Below the pieces are notes generated by a model. The model saw only the letters and a list, made by a program, of their open reading frames with translations, was not told the origin of the DNA and did no database searches. A DNA stretch of 64,000 bases, taken from assembly GCA_963575645.1 (NCBI GenBank), contig OY754469.1:17254001-17318000 (forward strand). Reading direction: 5' to 3'. Positions 11,789-23,836 of this stretch are shown piece by piece. The first letter of the stretch is position 1. The number at the start of each line of letters is the position of its first letter. This stretch comes from Xanthostigma xanthostigma (taxonomy: Eukaryota > Arthropoda > Insecta > Raphidioptera > Raphidiidae). Both the position numbers and the translations under genes were made by a program.

Positions 11789-12317
11789 TATTCAGTTTTC
11801 AGAGTTTATTGCGGAGAAGGAAAATAAAACAGAATATGCATTCATAAAGGTACAGTACGGGTTTTAGACACCAAGTTTTTCCAAATCTATGACATTAGCA
11901 TATTGACGTAACAAACAAAATGTTATACTTTGTTGTGTAAATCAAATCAATGAAACTATCTGCCAAAATAAAAAAAAATCTGTTATTTATGCAGTTTTAT
12001 TTTGTCTTGTGTAGTTTCAATTAATAAAATCAACAATCAATCAATTATAAATTACACAGTAATATTTTGTTTGCAATATTTTAGCTACGCAGTAATCAAA
12101 TCGTGTCAGCTATAATGAACATGTGTTGATGGTGGAGTATTAATTTTACTTTGCTTTAAACTTAAAAAAAATAAAGGATCCGATACAACTTGAACTAATT
12201 TTTTCATAATATTGGAACAGGTCTACTATAAACTACACACATCACAACCTCACCCTTTCTCCCTGCATTTTCTGAAAACTAGTGTCTATTTGCCTTTTAC
12301 TGGTACTATGGAGCCTA
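11789..12317. other. Intervening AT-rich stretch
   Basis: No gene was recognised. At 12084-12097 the words 'tagctacgcagtaa' match the arms of the hairpin at 29126-29185. Confidence 0.35.
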
Positions 12318-12805
12318 GATATGAGCGCCGCGCCGGCGCGCCGTCGCCGCCGACGATTCCCCCCCGCCGCCGCCGCCATGAAAATATAACGGCGCGCCGA
12401 GCGAAAAGGCATATGTTTAAACGTGCATGTAGAAAGCTAAAAATGTTGAAAACATATTTTTAAAGACTACTTTATATTTTTTTATGACTTAAAAGAAACA
12501 TCTTTGTTTTCTCTAAGATTTATTTTCTTGTTAATTGTTATTAGAACTTTATGACAATGTTGATTTTTTTCTGCCAATCGAAGTGCCAAAAATATTTTAG
12601 CTCTAGGGTAGAAACCATTTCCTTATAAAAATAATTTGTGTTAAATAAATAATAATTCTGATTGTTAAACTACATGTTTTGTTTTATTGTATCCTGCCCA
12701 TCATTAAAAAATGCTCCTAAGGTCACGCCGCCGACTACGCCGCCGCCGCCGACCTCAAAAAGTCGGCGCGCCGCCGCCGCTACTTTACCCATCGGCGCTC
12801 ATATC
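12318..12805. mobile_element. TA-flanked MITE with GC-rich ends
   Basis: 13-bp perfect terminal inverted repeats (gatatgagcgccg / cggcgctcatatc) lie between TA dinucleotides at 12316-12317 and 12806-12807. The ends carry strikingly GC-rich CGCCG/GGCGCGCC runs within AT-rich DNA, while the middle is AT-rich. It is 488 bp long with no transposase. The arginine-rich short frames at 12212-12463 and 12711-12947 are translations of these runs, not genes. Probably mobilised by a Tc1/mariner-type transposase. Confidence 0.75.
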
Positions 12806-13258
12806 TAATGGAGCCACGTATGAATCAATATTGTTGTTGCATTTTTTTCCGTTTTTGGGGTTACTTTTTCCACATTTTCTGAAACCACATCGATTTTGCG
12901 CTTTTGATTCGATATGTATGCTTTATGAATACATATATGCATGCTAAAGAGTCGTGTACATATTGATTTGGACTACCTCAGCAAAGAGATGATAGATAGA
13001 CATTAAAAAAAATGTTTTTTTTTATTCACGGGCTTGAAAACGTGTAGGGTCACAATTATTTTTTAAATCACAAGTATGAAATTAGAAATATTGATATTAG
13101 ATTGGCAACTTCACGTCTTGTAGTAGTTCAGAAAAGTGTTCGCAATGCCATGATTTAAAAATATTATATTACAAAGTACCAAGTGAATTTGTGAAATAAA
13201 AAATATCGATTGCAAGAAGCTTTCCAAATAAAATTTAGAAAATATTTACTATTAAACG
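12806..13258. other. AT-rich spacer
   Basis: No gene or repeat structure was recognised. Confidence 0.35.
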
Positions 13259-14701
13259 AAGAGCCAGTGATCGGCTACCAGTATGTATTTGACCAGACCT
13301 GAATTTTTACACAGTGAGTCTCCTATACCTACCATACATGGAGTGGGGACTCACTACGCCCGGAGTGGCCGCCGCGGCCCGTACTCAGGTGCGACAGGTA
13401 CAAAATTTGACTAATTTTCAAAGTATTTGACCACGTCTGCCATTTGGAAATTTAATAATATATTATTATTGCTATTGAAAAATAACAATGGCAGACCATT
13501 ATCGCGCGACAATCATCGTGGCAGACAATTTTTTAGTACTAAAAAATATGAAATTTTGCAAGGTATATTTTTAATCACGGATTATTATTCTATTAATTAT
13601 TTCAAGCAAGTTTCGTAAATAAATTTTTTTTTCTAAACTTTATAGTTCCGGAAATATATAGAAAATTAAAAAAAAATCAGCTGCTCTTTTGTCTTGTAGA
13701 TCTGTCAGAAATAAACTAGTTAAGCATGCTTTAATTAATTTTTACATGACGTGGAACATATTATGTAGGTGACCAAGACGACGAATAGCAAATATCATAT
13801 TGAATACTAGCCATTACCCGAGTCACCTCACGCGATATCAGAAAAGTTATTTTCTTTATTTTACTATATCAAATGTCAATGGTTGGAATTTTTTATTTGT
13901 TCCAAAACAAAAATAAAAAATGTCAAGAGAATATAAAAAATTATTTATGCCTTTACCTATAAGCAATATTTTTATTCTCACTAAAAATATTGCTTATAGG
14001 TATAGGCATAAATAATTTTTTATATTCTCTTGACATTTTTTATTTTTGTTTTGGAACAAATAAAAAATTCCAACCATTGACATTTGATATAGTAAAATAA
14101 AGAAAATAACTTTTCTGATATCGCGTGAGGTGACGCGGGTAATGGCTAGTATTCAATATGATATTTGCTATTCGTCGTCTTGGTCACCTACATAATATGT
14201 TCCACGTCATGTAAAAATTAATTAAAGCATGCTTAACTAGTTTATTTCTGACAGATCTACAAGACAAAAGAGCAGCTGATTTTTTTTTAATTTTCTATAT
14301 ATTTCCGGAACTACTTATAAAGTTTAGAAAAAAATTTTATTTACGAAACTTGCTTGAAATAATTAATAGAATAATAATCCGTGATTAAAAATATACCTTT
14401 CAAAATTTCATATTTTTTAGTACTTAAAAAATTGTCTGCCACGATGATTGTCGCGCGATAATGGTCTGCCATTGTTATTTTTCAATAGCAATAATAATAT
14501 ATTATTAAATTTCCAAATGGCAGACGTGGTCAAATACTTTGAAAATTAGTCAAATTTTGTACCTGTCGCACCTGAGTACGGGCCGCGGCGGCCACTCCGG
14601 GCTTAGTGAGTCCCCACTCCATGTATGGTAGGTATAGGAGACTCACTGTGCAAAAATTCAGGTCTGGTCAAATACATACTGGTAGCCGATCACTGGCTCT
14701 T
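13259..14701. mobile_element. 1.44-kb near-perfect foldback (long inverted repeat)
   Basis: Two arms of about 716 and 720 bp are near-identical inverted copies, separated by a loop of about 7 nt at 13975-13981 (ttctcac). The outer ends read agagccagtgatcggctacc. Only a few mismatches and small indels were seen between the arms, for example ctacgccc versus ctaagccc and length changes in a T run near 13620. No protein is encoded. A transcript would fold into a ~0.7-kb dsRNA. A diverged single arm lies at 41010-41315, so the palindrome was built from a non-palindromic repeat. Confidence 0.9.
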
Positions 14702-16420
14702 ATACTATATTTTAGAATACATAAATTTGTAAATAATAATAATTGACATGATACTCTTGACGCTATTATCTACGTAGGTAGAGATATGTACGATGTAAAT
14801 ACAGATATTTATTTATTTATTTAACTGCATTTTTGTACAACTAAAAGATTTTCCTCAATATTGTAAATGCAAACAAAAAAATAAATAAATAAATATGATA
14901 AACACTTTTGGAGCAAAACTTTCTTCTTAAACGACTGCATTGGTTTCTAGACTACGGTGGCATCCTCAGTTCGTATATCAATATTTTATACGAAATAATG
15001 CGTAACTATCTAGTTTTGAACTCCATATAGTGCACTAAATAACATCTGTTATCTTTCATTTATGACAGGTTGCACATTTAACTTATTCTGGATGTGCTCA
15101 ATTCTACTCTAGGCATATTTATCTCTATGATAAATCTCACTCCTCTTGGGCAGAGCAAAGTACCTGTGCTTCCTACAGGTTAGAGAGTACAGACATAGAA
15201 TATTGAGTTCTAGTAGGTACTACTCTATCCAAACACCGACGGTGTATTCCGTATTTAAATAGAGGTAGATATTATATTGTTTACTTAATATGTATGCCCG
15301 TTGAACATTAACGTTATAACTGTTACAGACTTGTAGTATGCTTATTTAATAAAGCTGGAATGCCGCGAATATTGCGAGAAACTTGTTAAAGGTTTCAGAC
15401 TCAGATAATTAAATGAATACCCCGGCAACTAATCACAATCTAAATGAGCTAGGTGAAAAAAAAGACGGGTTGCACTCCGGGAGTGCCGGCAGAAGTGAAA
15501 ACTTGAATATTAACATCTTAATTTTTCGCATTTAGAAGCATTGTTCATTTATTGGCAACACTTGTAAATAAAATGGTTTGTATCATAGATTGTATTTTTA
15601 TGTACGATATTTCAACGCTAGATGTCTAACGTTGTATATCACTTAGAGAGTCTCACCCAGTTCTTACTTTACCTGACGCGAGTTTAACATTTTTTACCCA
15701 TTACAAAAAAAAGTGTACAACGCCGCTAAAAAAGTTTTCACTTCAAAAATCTATATTTGATAATTGGATGATGTAATTGATTAATCGTAGATTAATAGAA
15801 ATGACACATTAAATTCAGTTGTAATTGATGTTTTCAATGATATAGATAAAAAAATTTTGAACTGAACAGAGCCAGTTTGCACCTGATCTTTATTACTTCT
15901 TTTTTTGTCTGAGCCGACATTTTCTAACGCTCTAAATTTGTCTATATGTAGCAGCCAAATTACCATGGAGACCATATTATGTCTTAATTAATAATACGAT
16001 ACAAAATGGGCACTACATTGCTAATATTTCTAAAATCATTAATACAAGTGCCACCAGGATCAATAGGTCTAGGCTTCTTATTAATACTAACATAAAAAAT
16101 CGATCAAGTCAATCAAGTACGAGCCGAACTCGCGTGGAGAGGGTTCTATACCATTCCGTTTTCTGTGAGAACTTTAAGACTTAGGATTTTCTTTTAGGTT
16201 GTCGATTGTCGTATATTTTCTTTAATATCTTTTAAAATATACATTTTAACATTATAGAAAAAACTATATTTGTAACGGGCCTTTTCATTTCATTTCCCAT
16301 GATGCACTTGAAAAAAATTTTTTTTTTTAATTTTCTAATTTGTTCCCCAAAATCAGAACTCATTTAATTACTCTACATGTCCGTGGTTGGGTCATCTAAC
16401 GCTATACGAGTATAATATAT
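14702..16420. other. Mixed repeat debris, no gene
   Basis: (ATTT)n-type runs occur at 14807-14822 and, inverted, at 14876-14895. Fragments resembling interspersed repeats occur at 15105-15190 (ctcttgggcagagcaaagta) and at 15465-15500 (ttgcactccgggagtgccgg). Matching words agtgaaaactt and aagttttcact at 15495 and 15735 may bound a small element. Nothing coding was recognised. Confidence 0.3.
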
Positions 16421-16756
16421 ATAGTCAAACCTGAGTGAGTGAGAAAATTCTCTAATTGAGAAGAATTGTCAGGTGCCGTCTTTGTAACCCTCTGAAACCT
16501 CTATAAGTGACAAACAGAAACATCTATAAGAGAAAAACGTTTTTCACTCATGGACCTCTATATATAATAGTTCCACAAAATTTAAGAACTACTCATAAAT
16601 AGCCGAACGAACTAACGTTGTTTTTTTAGTTTTTATGACCTCTATAAGTGAGAAAGGTCACTCCTATAAGCTAGAAACTCGGGTTAGTGAAAAATCTCCA
16701 TAAGCGAAATAGAGATAGCGGTCCCTTGAACTCTTGCTTATCCAGGTTCGACTATA
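16421..16756. mobile_element. Mariner-like MITE with 'ctataagtgag' internal repeats
   Basis: Ends read tatagtcaaacctg and the inverse caggttcgactata within TA-rich flanks. The interior repeats ctataagtgag/ctataagagaaa several times, a pattern common in pogo/mariner MITEs. About 335 bp, non-coding; exact ends are uncertain because of the TA runs. Confidence 0.65.
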
Positions 16757-18072
16757 TACCAAATTTTAACTTTTTTCATCCAGTAGTCTCGGAGAAAATA
16801 ATCTGTGACAGACGAACAGACAAATGAATGATCCTATGTGTTCTGTTTTTTCATCGCATTTGAAATATTTTAAATATTTTTTTTAGAAAAGCAAAATTGA
16901 AATATGACTTTATTTAGAACTTGATTTTTCGACCCTATCACCGTACTTCCATTTTATGACGAAACATGAAAATAAAAACAATAATTTCCTTTGGCTGAAG
17001 AAATATATAACTGTAATAATTAATTATATGGTCAGAAACCTTGTGAAGATCATGAAAAAGATAATTATGGGTACACTGATTCAAAGCTTTCAGAATCTAC
17101 TAACCGGATATCCAATTCTACTCGGGTTCCCGAATACCAGTCATTAGAAACCATTCATCTTTGCATTTCTAGTTTAGGTATACTTATGTGTATGCAAGTT
17201 ACATTATAATAATATAACAACATTAGCATAACATGTACGTTACATGCATGGAAGATGAATACCAAGTCTGAATATTGTTGTTGAGATGTTTAATTTGTTC
17301 TCTGAAAATGTAATATGACGCACTCTTCTTGTAATGAAGGCTACGGAGTGGAACGTTGAGTACAAAGAACTTTGGTGTAGGTAGGTAGAGATAATCATTT
17401 CCTCTAAATAAACAAGTTTGGAAATCTTTGCTCGCAGGCAAGATAATACAGTAAGTTGTAGATAATTATGTTGCGGATTTCTTCTTTCAGGTTTAAATAT
17501 GAAAGAGGAGTTTAAGCTCTTGTATTTATCGATAGAAATCGTAGGGTGAACTTCCAGTATTGTATTAAGTTGAATTTTTATGTAAATAAAAGTCTTTCTG
17601 ATTGCGATAATATGTTAGCGGTTTTGAAAGAAATTTGTGTTCTCGTTTTATAAAGAGATAAAGTTTGTAAGTTTGGATGTAGGAGGTAATTTCCGAAACT
17701 ACTTATCCAATTTCAAAAATTTTTGCACCAGTATTTTGAATGAACCTTCAGGGTTAGCATAGGCTATATACAGTATGGTTTTTTAAAAACCGAACACCTG
17801 ATTTATTCCCTTAGGTTGCATTCAAAGGAATTTTACCCCCTGTAATAATCTTCATAGTTTCAGGGGGGAAATCGATTGCCGGATTTTTTTATGACCTAGT
17901 GCATTTCGGTGCAGTGCAATGCACTTGCACTCATTTTTTTTAAATGGGGACCCCGTTTTTTTTGCAGTTTCTGATTTTTTATGAAAAAATAAACACTTTT
18001 TGTCCCGGATATTTAAATAAAAAACGCGAGTTTGACCGGATAACCGCTCATAATTATGCCACGCACGAAATC
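16757..18072. other. AT-rich stretch with retroposon relic
   Basis: At about 17690-17795 the words 'tttccgaaactacttatcca' and 'agcataggctatatac' resemble a decayed relative of the family A class. The short frames at 16956, 17223 and 17852 show no family resemblance. Confidence 0.3.
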
Positions 18073-18285
18073 GCGTTTCGACGCGTCGAATCCAAGTTTC
18101 CGGGTATTTGACAATCAAAACAAGATGAAAATATCAAGGAAGAAGGAGAAATAATCATCAATAATAAACAAATCATATCCTTATTCTATCATAACCTTAT
18201 TTCTCCTTCCATATTGTTTTGATTGTTTTCCCACAACACAGGCAATGTAAATACCCGGAAACTTGGATTCGACGCGTCGAAACGC
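18073..18285. repeat. Nested hairpin element
   Basis: A 37-bp arm starting gcgtttcgacgcgtcgaatc at 18073 is matched inverted at 18249-18285. Inside it, caatcaaaaca pairs with tgttttgattg, and gaaggagaaataa pairs with ttatttctccttc. The whole 213-bp block can fold into one long interrupted stem. Non-coding MITE-like element. Confidence 0.75.
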
Positions 18286-18733
18286 ATATTTGTTTGCATC
18301 GGTAATTCAACGATAATAATTCGAAAAAGTACACGAGTGGAACTTTATATTATTGTCCCTATTCTATAAATGTTGCAACAAAGAAATTGAAATACATTTT
18401 GTAAGTTCACCTAAAAGCAGACAATTGTTAATGTTTTAAAGCGTTCTCATGCGTGGAAAAAGGATAAATTTTACTTTTCGAAGCTACGAAGTGTCTGACT
18501 CTGAATTGATCTTATTAAGTTGAATAAGAAAAATTCTTATTTAACATCACTAACATCACTAATCCATCTCTAATGGAATCTTTCAATTGAATTATCACCC
18601 ACTTCTAGACGTCTGAATAATTTGAAATTTTGCGTACGTGTTAAAAACGCATGACAATACAATAATGTATTTAAATATAGAGTTATAGAGTATAAAAAAG
18701 TAAAAAAAAACACTTTTTATAACATTGTGAACT

Positions 18734-18841
18734 AAAAAGTGAAAATAATTTTTGAATAAAAAGATCTCGTTTAACAGCGATAGAGGACTTCCTGCCGTTG
18801 TTAAATGAGGTCTTTTTATTGAAAAATTATTTTTACTTTTT
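18734..18841. repeat. Hairpin element, ~47-bp arms
   Basis: The arm aaaaagtgaaaataattttt at 18734-18780 is matched inverted at 18793-18841, with a 12-nt loop. Short MITE-like hairpin, no coding capacity. Confidence 0.7.
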
Positions 18842-19529
18842 TGTCTACATTGCTATAAAAGAGCGTTTTTTTAATTTTGTTAACACTAATTTTTTTAAAT
18901 CCAAAATGGCAACGTGAGGAAATACGCGAAGTGGCTTATATGGTCGCTTTTGTAAACTATTTGATTTTGTTGGCAGCGAATTTTTCATTTTAATTTTATA
19001 GTCCGGCACTGATTTGTTCGTATACTTAGGAACCATGTAAATATATAAATTCCCTTTATTTATGTAAGTTATTTTTTAAACTTTCTGGTCTCCTGATCGT
19101 AGCAATTTCAAATAAACAGAATTTGAAAAAATACTCAGGAGATATTTTAATGGGTGAGTTTTGCATTGTTAGAGCTATATAACTTACCAAGACTGCAAAG
19201 ATATAAGTTGAAATATGCATGTACACCGTTTTATGTAGTTTTGTCATAAGTTCTGTGCATCTATATCCTTATAAATTTTATAGCCGCGATTTACTAGCAA
19301 TAAAGTTTAAAGAAATATGCAGTTACTTTACCGTGCACAGCGTACAGGTGATTAAAAAGCAGATGTTATGAAGATAACGATGTCTAAATGTGAAACATCT
19401 AAAAAACTTCAAATTAACGATGTTTGAAAGCGCTTTCTTTTTATCCCAATTACAACCTTTTAAAACATCGGCATGTAATGCGAATACATAGGACAATAGG
19501 TGTAACAATCCTAAATAAAAAATAAGTTC
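18842..19529. other. AT-rich stretch, nothing recognised
   Basis: Short frames on the minus strand (18845-19036, 19056-19247) have no recognisable domain. No repeat match was seen. Confidence 0.35.
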
Positions 19530-20045
19530 AAAAACTAAAACCCGACTACTGAAAAGTATGAAATAAGAAAATATTTTCATCTGAGTGTAGCCGTGGTCGT
19601 ATGCCACCTACCCTAAGAAACATTACATTTTGACATAGTAAGCGATCTTAAGCGCTATGGCAAAGTACATCACGCTATACATCTAGAGTGGCCTCATATA
19701 TATGAGATGGCACACGACCACGGCTATTCTCAGATGAGAATATTTTCTTGTTGTATACTTTTCAGTAGTCGGGTTTTAGTATTTTATTTAAATTATTTTT
19801 TTTAAACTTTTTTTTATTTGTTTTTAATTTGCTCCCATCTGAGAGTAAAATTCAAAAATAAATGCAGCCTATGTTACCCGGGCCATAATAACGAATCGAT
19901 TGACACCTTATTTATCAAAATCGGATGAATAGTTTAGGCGCTACGGTGGAACATCCGTAAATGCAAACATACATACATAGACTGCTAAGCTCATAACCTT
20001 TCCTTTTGGTTTCGCCGTAGTCGTGTAAAAAAACGAGTTAAGGAT
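19530..20045 (-). repeat. Family D composite repeat, copy 1 (reverse, uninterrupted)
   Basis: Hairpin part: 'aaaacccgactactgaaaag' at about 19537 is matched inverted near 19755-19780, enclosing a loop of about 100 nt. Tail part: 'cctatgttacccgggccata' through 'gaacatccgtaaatgc'. The same composite lies in forward orientation at 45428-46340. The continuous words 'ataaggtgtcaatcgattcg' in reverse near 19895-19912 show the empty form of the site that a hAT element occupies in copy 2. Confidence 0.75.
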
Positions 20046-20150
20046 GCCAAAATCAAGTAAAAGGGCGTAATCAACACCAAACGCAGTAACGCTTGATATT
20101 TTATCGACCTGTTTTGTTTAATAGACAAGAATGGTATCAGTAACTATTAT

Positions 20151-20307
20151 TTGCAGCAGCCAATTTTTTCAGTAAAAGTATTTTTTTAATTCGTGTTTGA
20201 CCCTAGAGTCTAGGGTTAAACACGGATTAAAAAAATCGTTCAAATTTGCCTCTATGTTATGGTAGACAATGTAAAAAATGACCATTACTGAAAAAATGGG
20301 CTGCAAC
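20151..20307. repeat. Double hairpin element
   Basis: Outer arms: gcagcagccaattttttcag with the inverted match at 20286-20307. Inner arms: ttttttaattcgtgtttgac at 20182 with the inverted match ending at 20235, around a one- to two-base centre (ctagagtctag). Confidence 0.7.
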
Positions 20308-20329
20308 AAAAAATGCTCCGAACGTTATT

Positions 20330-20420
20330 GATAGCAATAAGGATCCTCATTTTTGCATATCAAACATCCTACCAAAATTTGGTTTCTTTCCGCTCATCCG
20401 TTTGACCTGTATCGTGTTCA
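20330..20420 (-). repeat. Family E fragment
   Basis: In reverse complement it reads 'acaggtcaaacggatgagcg' then 'gaaaccaaattttggtagga'. It matches 40850-40920 closely and 4690-4775 more weakly. Confidence 0.55.
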
Positions 20421-21366
20421 CAGACAAACAGGCACACAGAATTTTTCCAAAAATAAGTTCTTTGAAATGTGACTTTTGACCTAAATTAGTGCCAGTCCCC
20501 ACTTGTCGTGTTGGAATGGCAATTAACATCGTAAGATTTACGATCAAGTACAATTTACCATCGTCATGATGAACATAATAATTTAAGTGCAGAATAACTT
20601 TTCTCTGTTAATTTATGGCATCTATGCTATTGTAATTGATGATAATAATTTGCTAAATACCTGAATAAACGATCAATGAATTGCTTTTTATTAACTATTG
20701 ACCTTCATTAAAAATTCTTGTCGATTTAGGTAAAAATTAATTTCAATTAATTACAAACCTTCATGATTCAAATTACTAAAAAATGACGTATCTATTTAAC
20801 GTCGCGATATTTATAGCTATTTAAAATTAATTTGAATCGATAGAGCTAAAAAAATAATGTGACAAGAGAAAATAAAGAAAAATAAAAAATACAGGCGGCG
20901 ATAAATGTACCAGGTATTTTTTATATTGATCGTGTTATAGTTTTGAAACATTTTTGCACAAAAAGAAATTGTTCTGGAAATGAAAACATTGTTTCCGTAA
21001 ATGCATGTATTTATTTTGATAGACACTATGTCTGATAGCAAGGCAAAGTGGTTTATTCCACATTTCTAATATAATAAAATTGCTATTTTTTTTGTACACA
21101 AATATGTTTATCAAACTAATAACACACGGGAACTTTTTCCCGAATTTATACCTGAATTCTTAATTAAGATATGCAATGCATGAGAATATTTTTTTAACAG
21201 CACGCTAAAAAGTCTCCCGTCAATTAATACCAGTGTAGCGCTCCGTGTTGTTTTACACAATGGTTTCTATTCAAAATCGTTTGTGACATTCGTAGTCGTT
21301 CGATTGCTCTCATTTGGATACCGTCTATTAGTCGACGTCAGGAGTCGAGATTTTTTAGGTTTTTTT
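20421..21366. other. AT-rich stretch, nothing recognised
   Basis: No coding frame with family resemblance and no inverted repeat of note. Confidence 0.35.
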
Positions 21367-21742
21367 GCCAGAGCGCCAATCTAGAGACCCCCTCCCCGTT
21401 TTCGAGGTCGCTTAACACGATGGTGAGGATCCCACAATTTTTTTCGTCGGCCGTCAAAAATGATCGTTTATGGAAATTTTACGTAAAATTTTTATAAATA
21501 ATCATCTTTGAACGCCTGTAATTCTTAAAGTAACACATTTACAGAAAAAAAACACGCAAGATGTTTGGTAGAGAATTAATTTTCCTACAAAATTATTGTA
21601 TTAAAATATTTTTTTTTCCAAGGGGTGGCAAAAAACAAAGGTCAATTTGAAGGGATTACCGAGGAAAAATAATTGTGGGACCCTCACCATCGAGTTTCGC
21701 GACCTCGAAAACGAGGGAGGGTTTCTAAATTGGGTCTCTGGC
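21367..21742. mobile_element. MITE with GCCAGAG ends
   Basis: Terminal inverted repeats gccagag...ctctggc extend imperfectly through 'accccctccccgttttcgag' on the left and 'ctcgaaaacgagggaggg' on the right. An inner pair, gatggtgaggatcccacaat / attgtgggaccctcaccatc, continues the arms to about 80 bp. Non-coding, about 376 bp. Confidence 0.7.
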
Positions 21743-22349
21743 AATAAAAGGGTGTCCTTTCCGACTTCTGGCCTCGACTATATGTAGCGTTGAAGTTATG
21801 CATTACTAACACAATAGCAACTTCAAAGTTATAAAAAAAACTCGGGTCGCAGTGCGAAACCCTGCCGACAATATAGTGTATTTGCTTTTATAAGCAGTGT
21901 GGCTCTATTGTATGAACTTAACTTTGTTTTTGGACAAAATAAAAAAATTACCCTCTAATACACCCCTTAAAACAACATTTTTTTACTTAATTTCAATACT
22001 ACATACCAATTCAACATCTGTACCAAATTATATACACCCTTCAGTATGTAAATCCATATTAGTAAACTTGCGTTTTCATAAAATTTGTAAGTCCGGTCCT
22101 GTCGGGCCGATTTTATTTAAATTTTACCAGAACATTTCAATAATTACTAAACGGTTAAATTTCAAATTTGAAGTGACTCTGAGAATTTTTTCCGTATTTT
22201 TGGGCCCAAAAACATTTTTCAACCCCTAAATACCCCCCTTAAAATGGCCCGATCGGGCCCATTTTAAATAGGCTTCTTGCGATGATGGATTCCAACATGT
22301 GGACCAAATTTCGTTTAAATCGATTAAGTCTGTCGAGAGTTATCGTGGT

Positions 22350-22385
<36 letters not shown>

Positions 22386-22400
22386 TATATAAATATATAT

Positions 22401-23395
22401 ATCTGTACCTCGGAGGGATACAACACTATGTCCATTTTCATAACTTTACAGGAGAGGAGTTTTAAACTTTTTTTCAACAAAAAGTGTTATTGGCACAGCT
22501 ATTTATTGAGATGTTGAAACAATATTTTCCCAGAACATTCTATTTATTGTTATTTACATCATGCAGTTGTTATAAAATAAAAAAAACCTTTTTTACGGTT
22601 TTTTTTCACTTTTTAATGGACATGGTGTTGTATCCCTCTAATAAAGTTATTGTACTATAAGACCTAATATTGGTATTGGACTTGGTGTTACCAGTTGCAA
22701 ATCGTTTGGCAATGTAAGGTGTCGCCTTCGAAACCTAACAAGGTCAATCTCCTGGTTTTCATCAGCGAAATTACTTTTCAAAAACAGAGTTCCCATGCTG
22801 TTCTGTTTTACTTGCAGTTGAACACAGGTTGACAGAAGAACTTGTTCTTTGTTGACATCTTTTTTTCTATTAATAAAGGGTGGATTTTCACATGTTTTGA
22901 CATCGTACAAAGACCTAAAATTTTTAAAATCTTCCAGTTCCATATTATGCACAGTATATTTCATTGAGGTCTGTCTGACTAACTGCTGCCAATCCCAGGG
23001 CGTTAGAATTGTCATATTGTTAAGTTTTTTTCTCTTCCGCTCTATCAGTGCATGGACAGTATCCGCCTCCATATGACTTAAAAATACATCAGAACTGTCG
23101 AAAGTACTCTTAGTTCACTAACAATCCGCCAGGCTGTGTAGAGGTATACAACACTATGTCCAGTAGTAATTCACATGCTTCAGAAGGATAAAACACCAAG
23201 TCCACATGGTGTTCTATCCCTCTAAATGAAAGTGGACTTGGTGTTGTTTTAAAACATGCTATATCCGGTTCTAACTGGTTTTGGACATAGTGCTCTATTC
23301 CTCTAAGAAATATGAGAAAAGCTGATTTTAACTCTGTAATAAAGTCAATATGGAAAAAAATGGACATAGTGTTGTATCCCTCCGAGGTACAGATA
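22401..23395. mobile_element. TIR transposon inserted in a (TA)n tract, with internal motif repeats
   Basis: About 37-bp terminal inverted repeats, ctgtacctcggagggataca extending through caacactatgtccatttt, are found at both ends. Between them, relatives of 'ggacatagtgttgtatccct' recur in both orientations (about 22618, 22676, 23143, 23180-23245, 23281). Insertion into a TA microsatellite hides the exact target duplication. It carries a transposase-like remnant on the minus strand, so it is a deleted derivative of an autonomous element rather than a simple MITE. Confidence 0.8.
22647..23114 (-). pseudogene. C-terminal remnant of a transposase-like protein (MExDxVHxxIE motif)
   Basis: The minus-strand frame opens after a TGA at 23115-23117 and runs to the stop at 22647. 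Its first residues include DSSDVFLSH, followed by MEADTVHALIERKRKK. The string H-M-E-x-D-x-V-H-x-x-I-E is a signature I recall near the C-terminus of a widespread group of uncharacterised insect proteins with a likely DDE/RNase-H-fold transposase core. A hydrophilic tail with PWDWQQLVRQT and FRSLYDV follows. The catalytic core is missing, so it is a truncated gene. The antisense frame at 22849-23076 is its shadow. The family name is not assigned. Confidence 0.6.
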
Positions 23396-23540
23396 TATAT
23401 ATACATATATATATAAACATTTCCAAAAATGGTGCCAAACTTCTTAGAAACTTATGAAACGTCGAGAAATTTTGGTCCGACCCCTAGGTCCCGCCATCCG
23501 ACCGACGCCAATAGTGTAAGTGCCTTATGGCAAATACACT

Positions 23541-23836
23541 AAAAACGCGGAGTCCTCTATACATGGCTCCCACAAAGGGGAGGTTGGCAGGACTTCAGTC
23601 TGGGGGCCCGAAATTGATCAGATTAGTGAGATGAACACGAGACAAGAATCGAAATGGTATAGACTATAGATAGGGGCTCCTGTCATGGGGATCAGTTTCA
23701 GAATATGGAGGCCATGCCTCAATAGTCCCAATAGATTCGCAAAAATTCATGTTCGAATAGAATAGCAGCTACATATAACCTCAAGGACAGAGTATAACTT
23801 ATGGTGGAATTTTCCGTCGCGACACTTTATTTTTTA
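23541..23836. other. Unassigned, somewhat less AT-rich stretch
   Basis: No gene was recognised. The wording ('ggaggttggcaggacttcag', 'cccgaaattgatcagattag') looks like a single-copy or old repeat segment. Confidence 0.3.

Larger units (their letters stand above)
21875..23540 (+). repeat. Family B repeat, split by a nested transposon
   Basis: The segment 22071-22228 (cgttttcataaaatttgtaa ... tatttttgggcccaaaaa) recurs at 39733-39888. The outer words tagtgtatttgc (21876) and gcaaatacacta (about 23530) are inverted. An AT microsatellite at about 22354-22400 is interrupted by the TIR element at 22401-23395 and resumes after it. The 110-codon frame at 21897-22229 runs across this repeat and is not treated as a gene. 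Confidence 0.55.

Noticed and set aside
21897..22229. 110-residue plus-strand frame
   Set aside because: It runs through family B repeat sequence that recurs at 39.7 kb with indels; no domain is recognisable.
22354..22400. (TA)n tract as a possible replication or regulatory signal
   Set aside because: It is a simple microsatellite interrupted by the TIR element and needs no further explanation.
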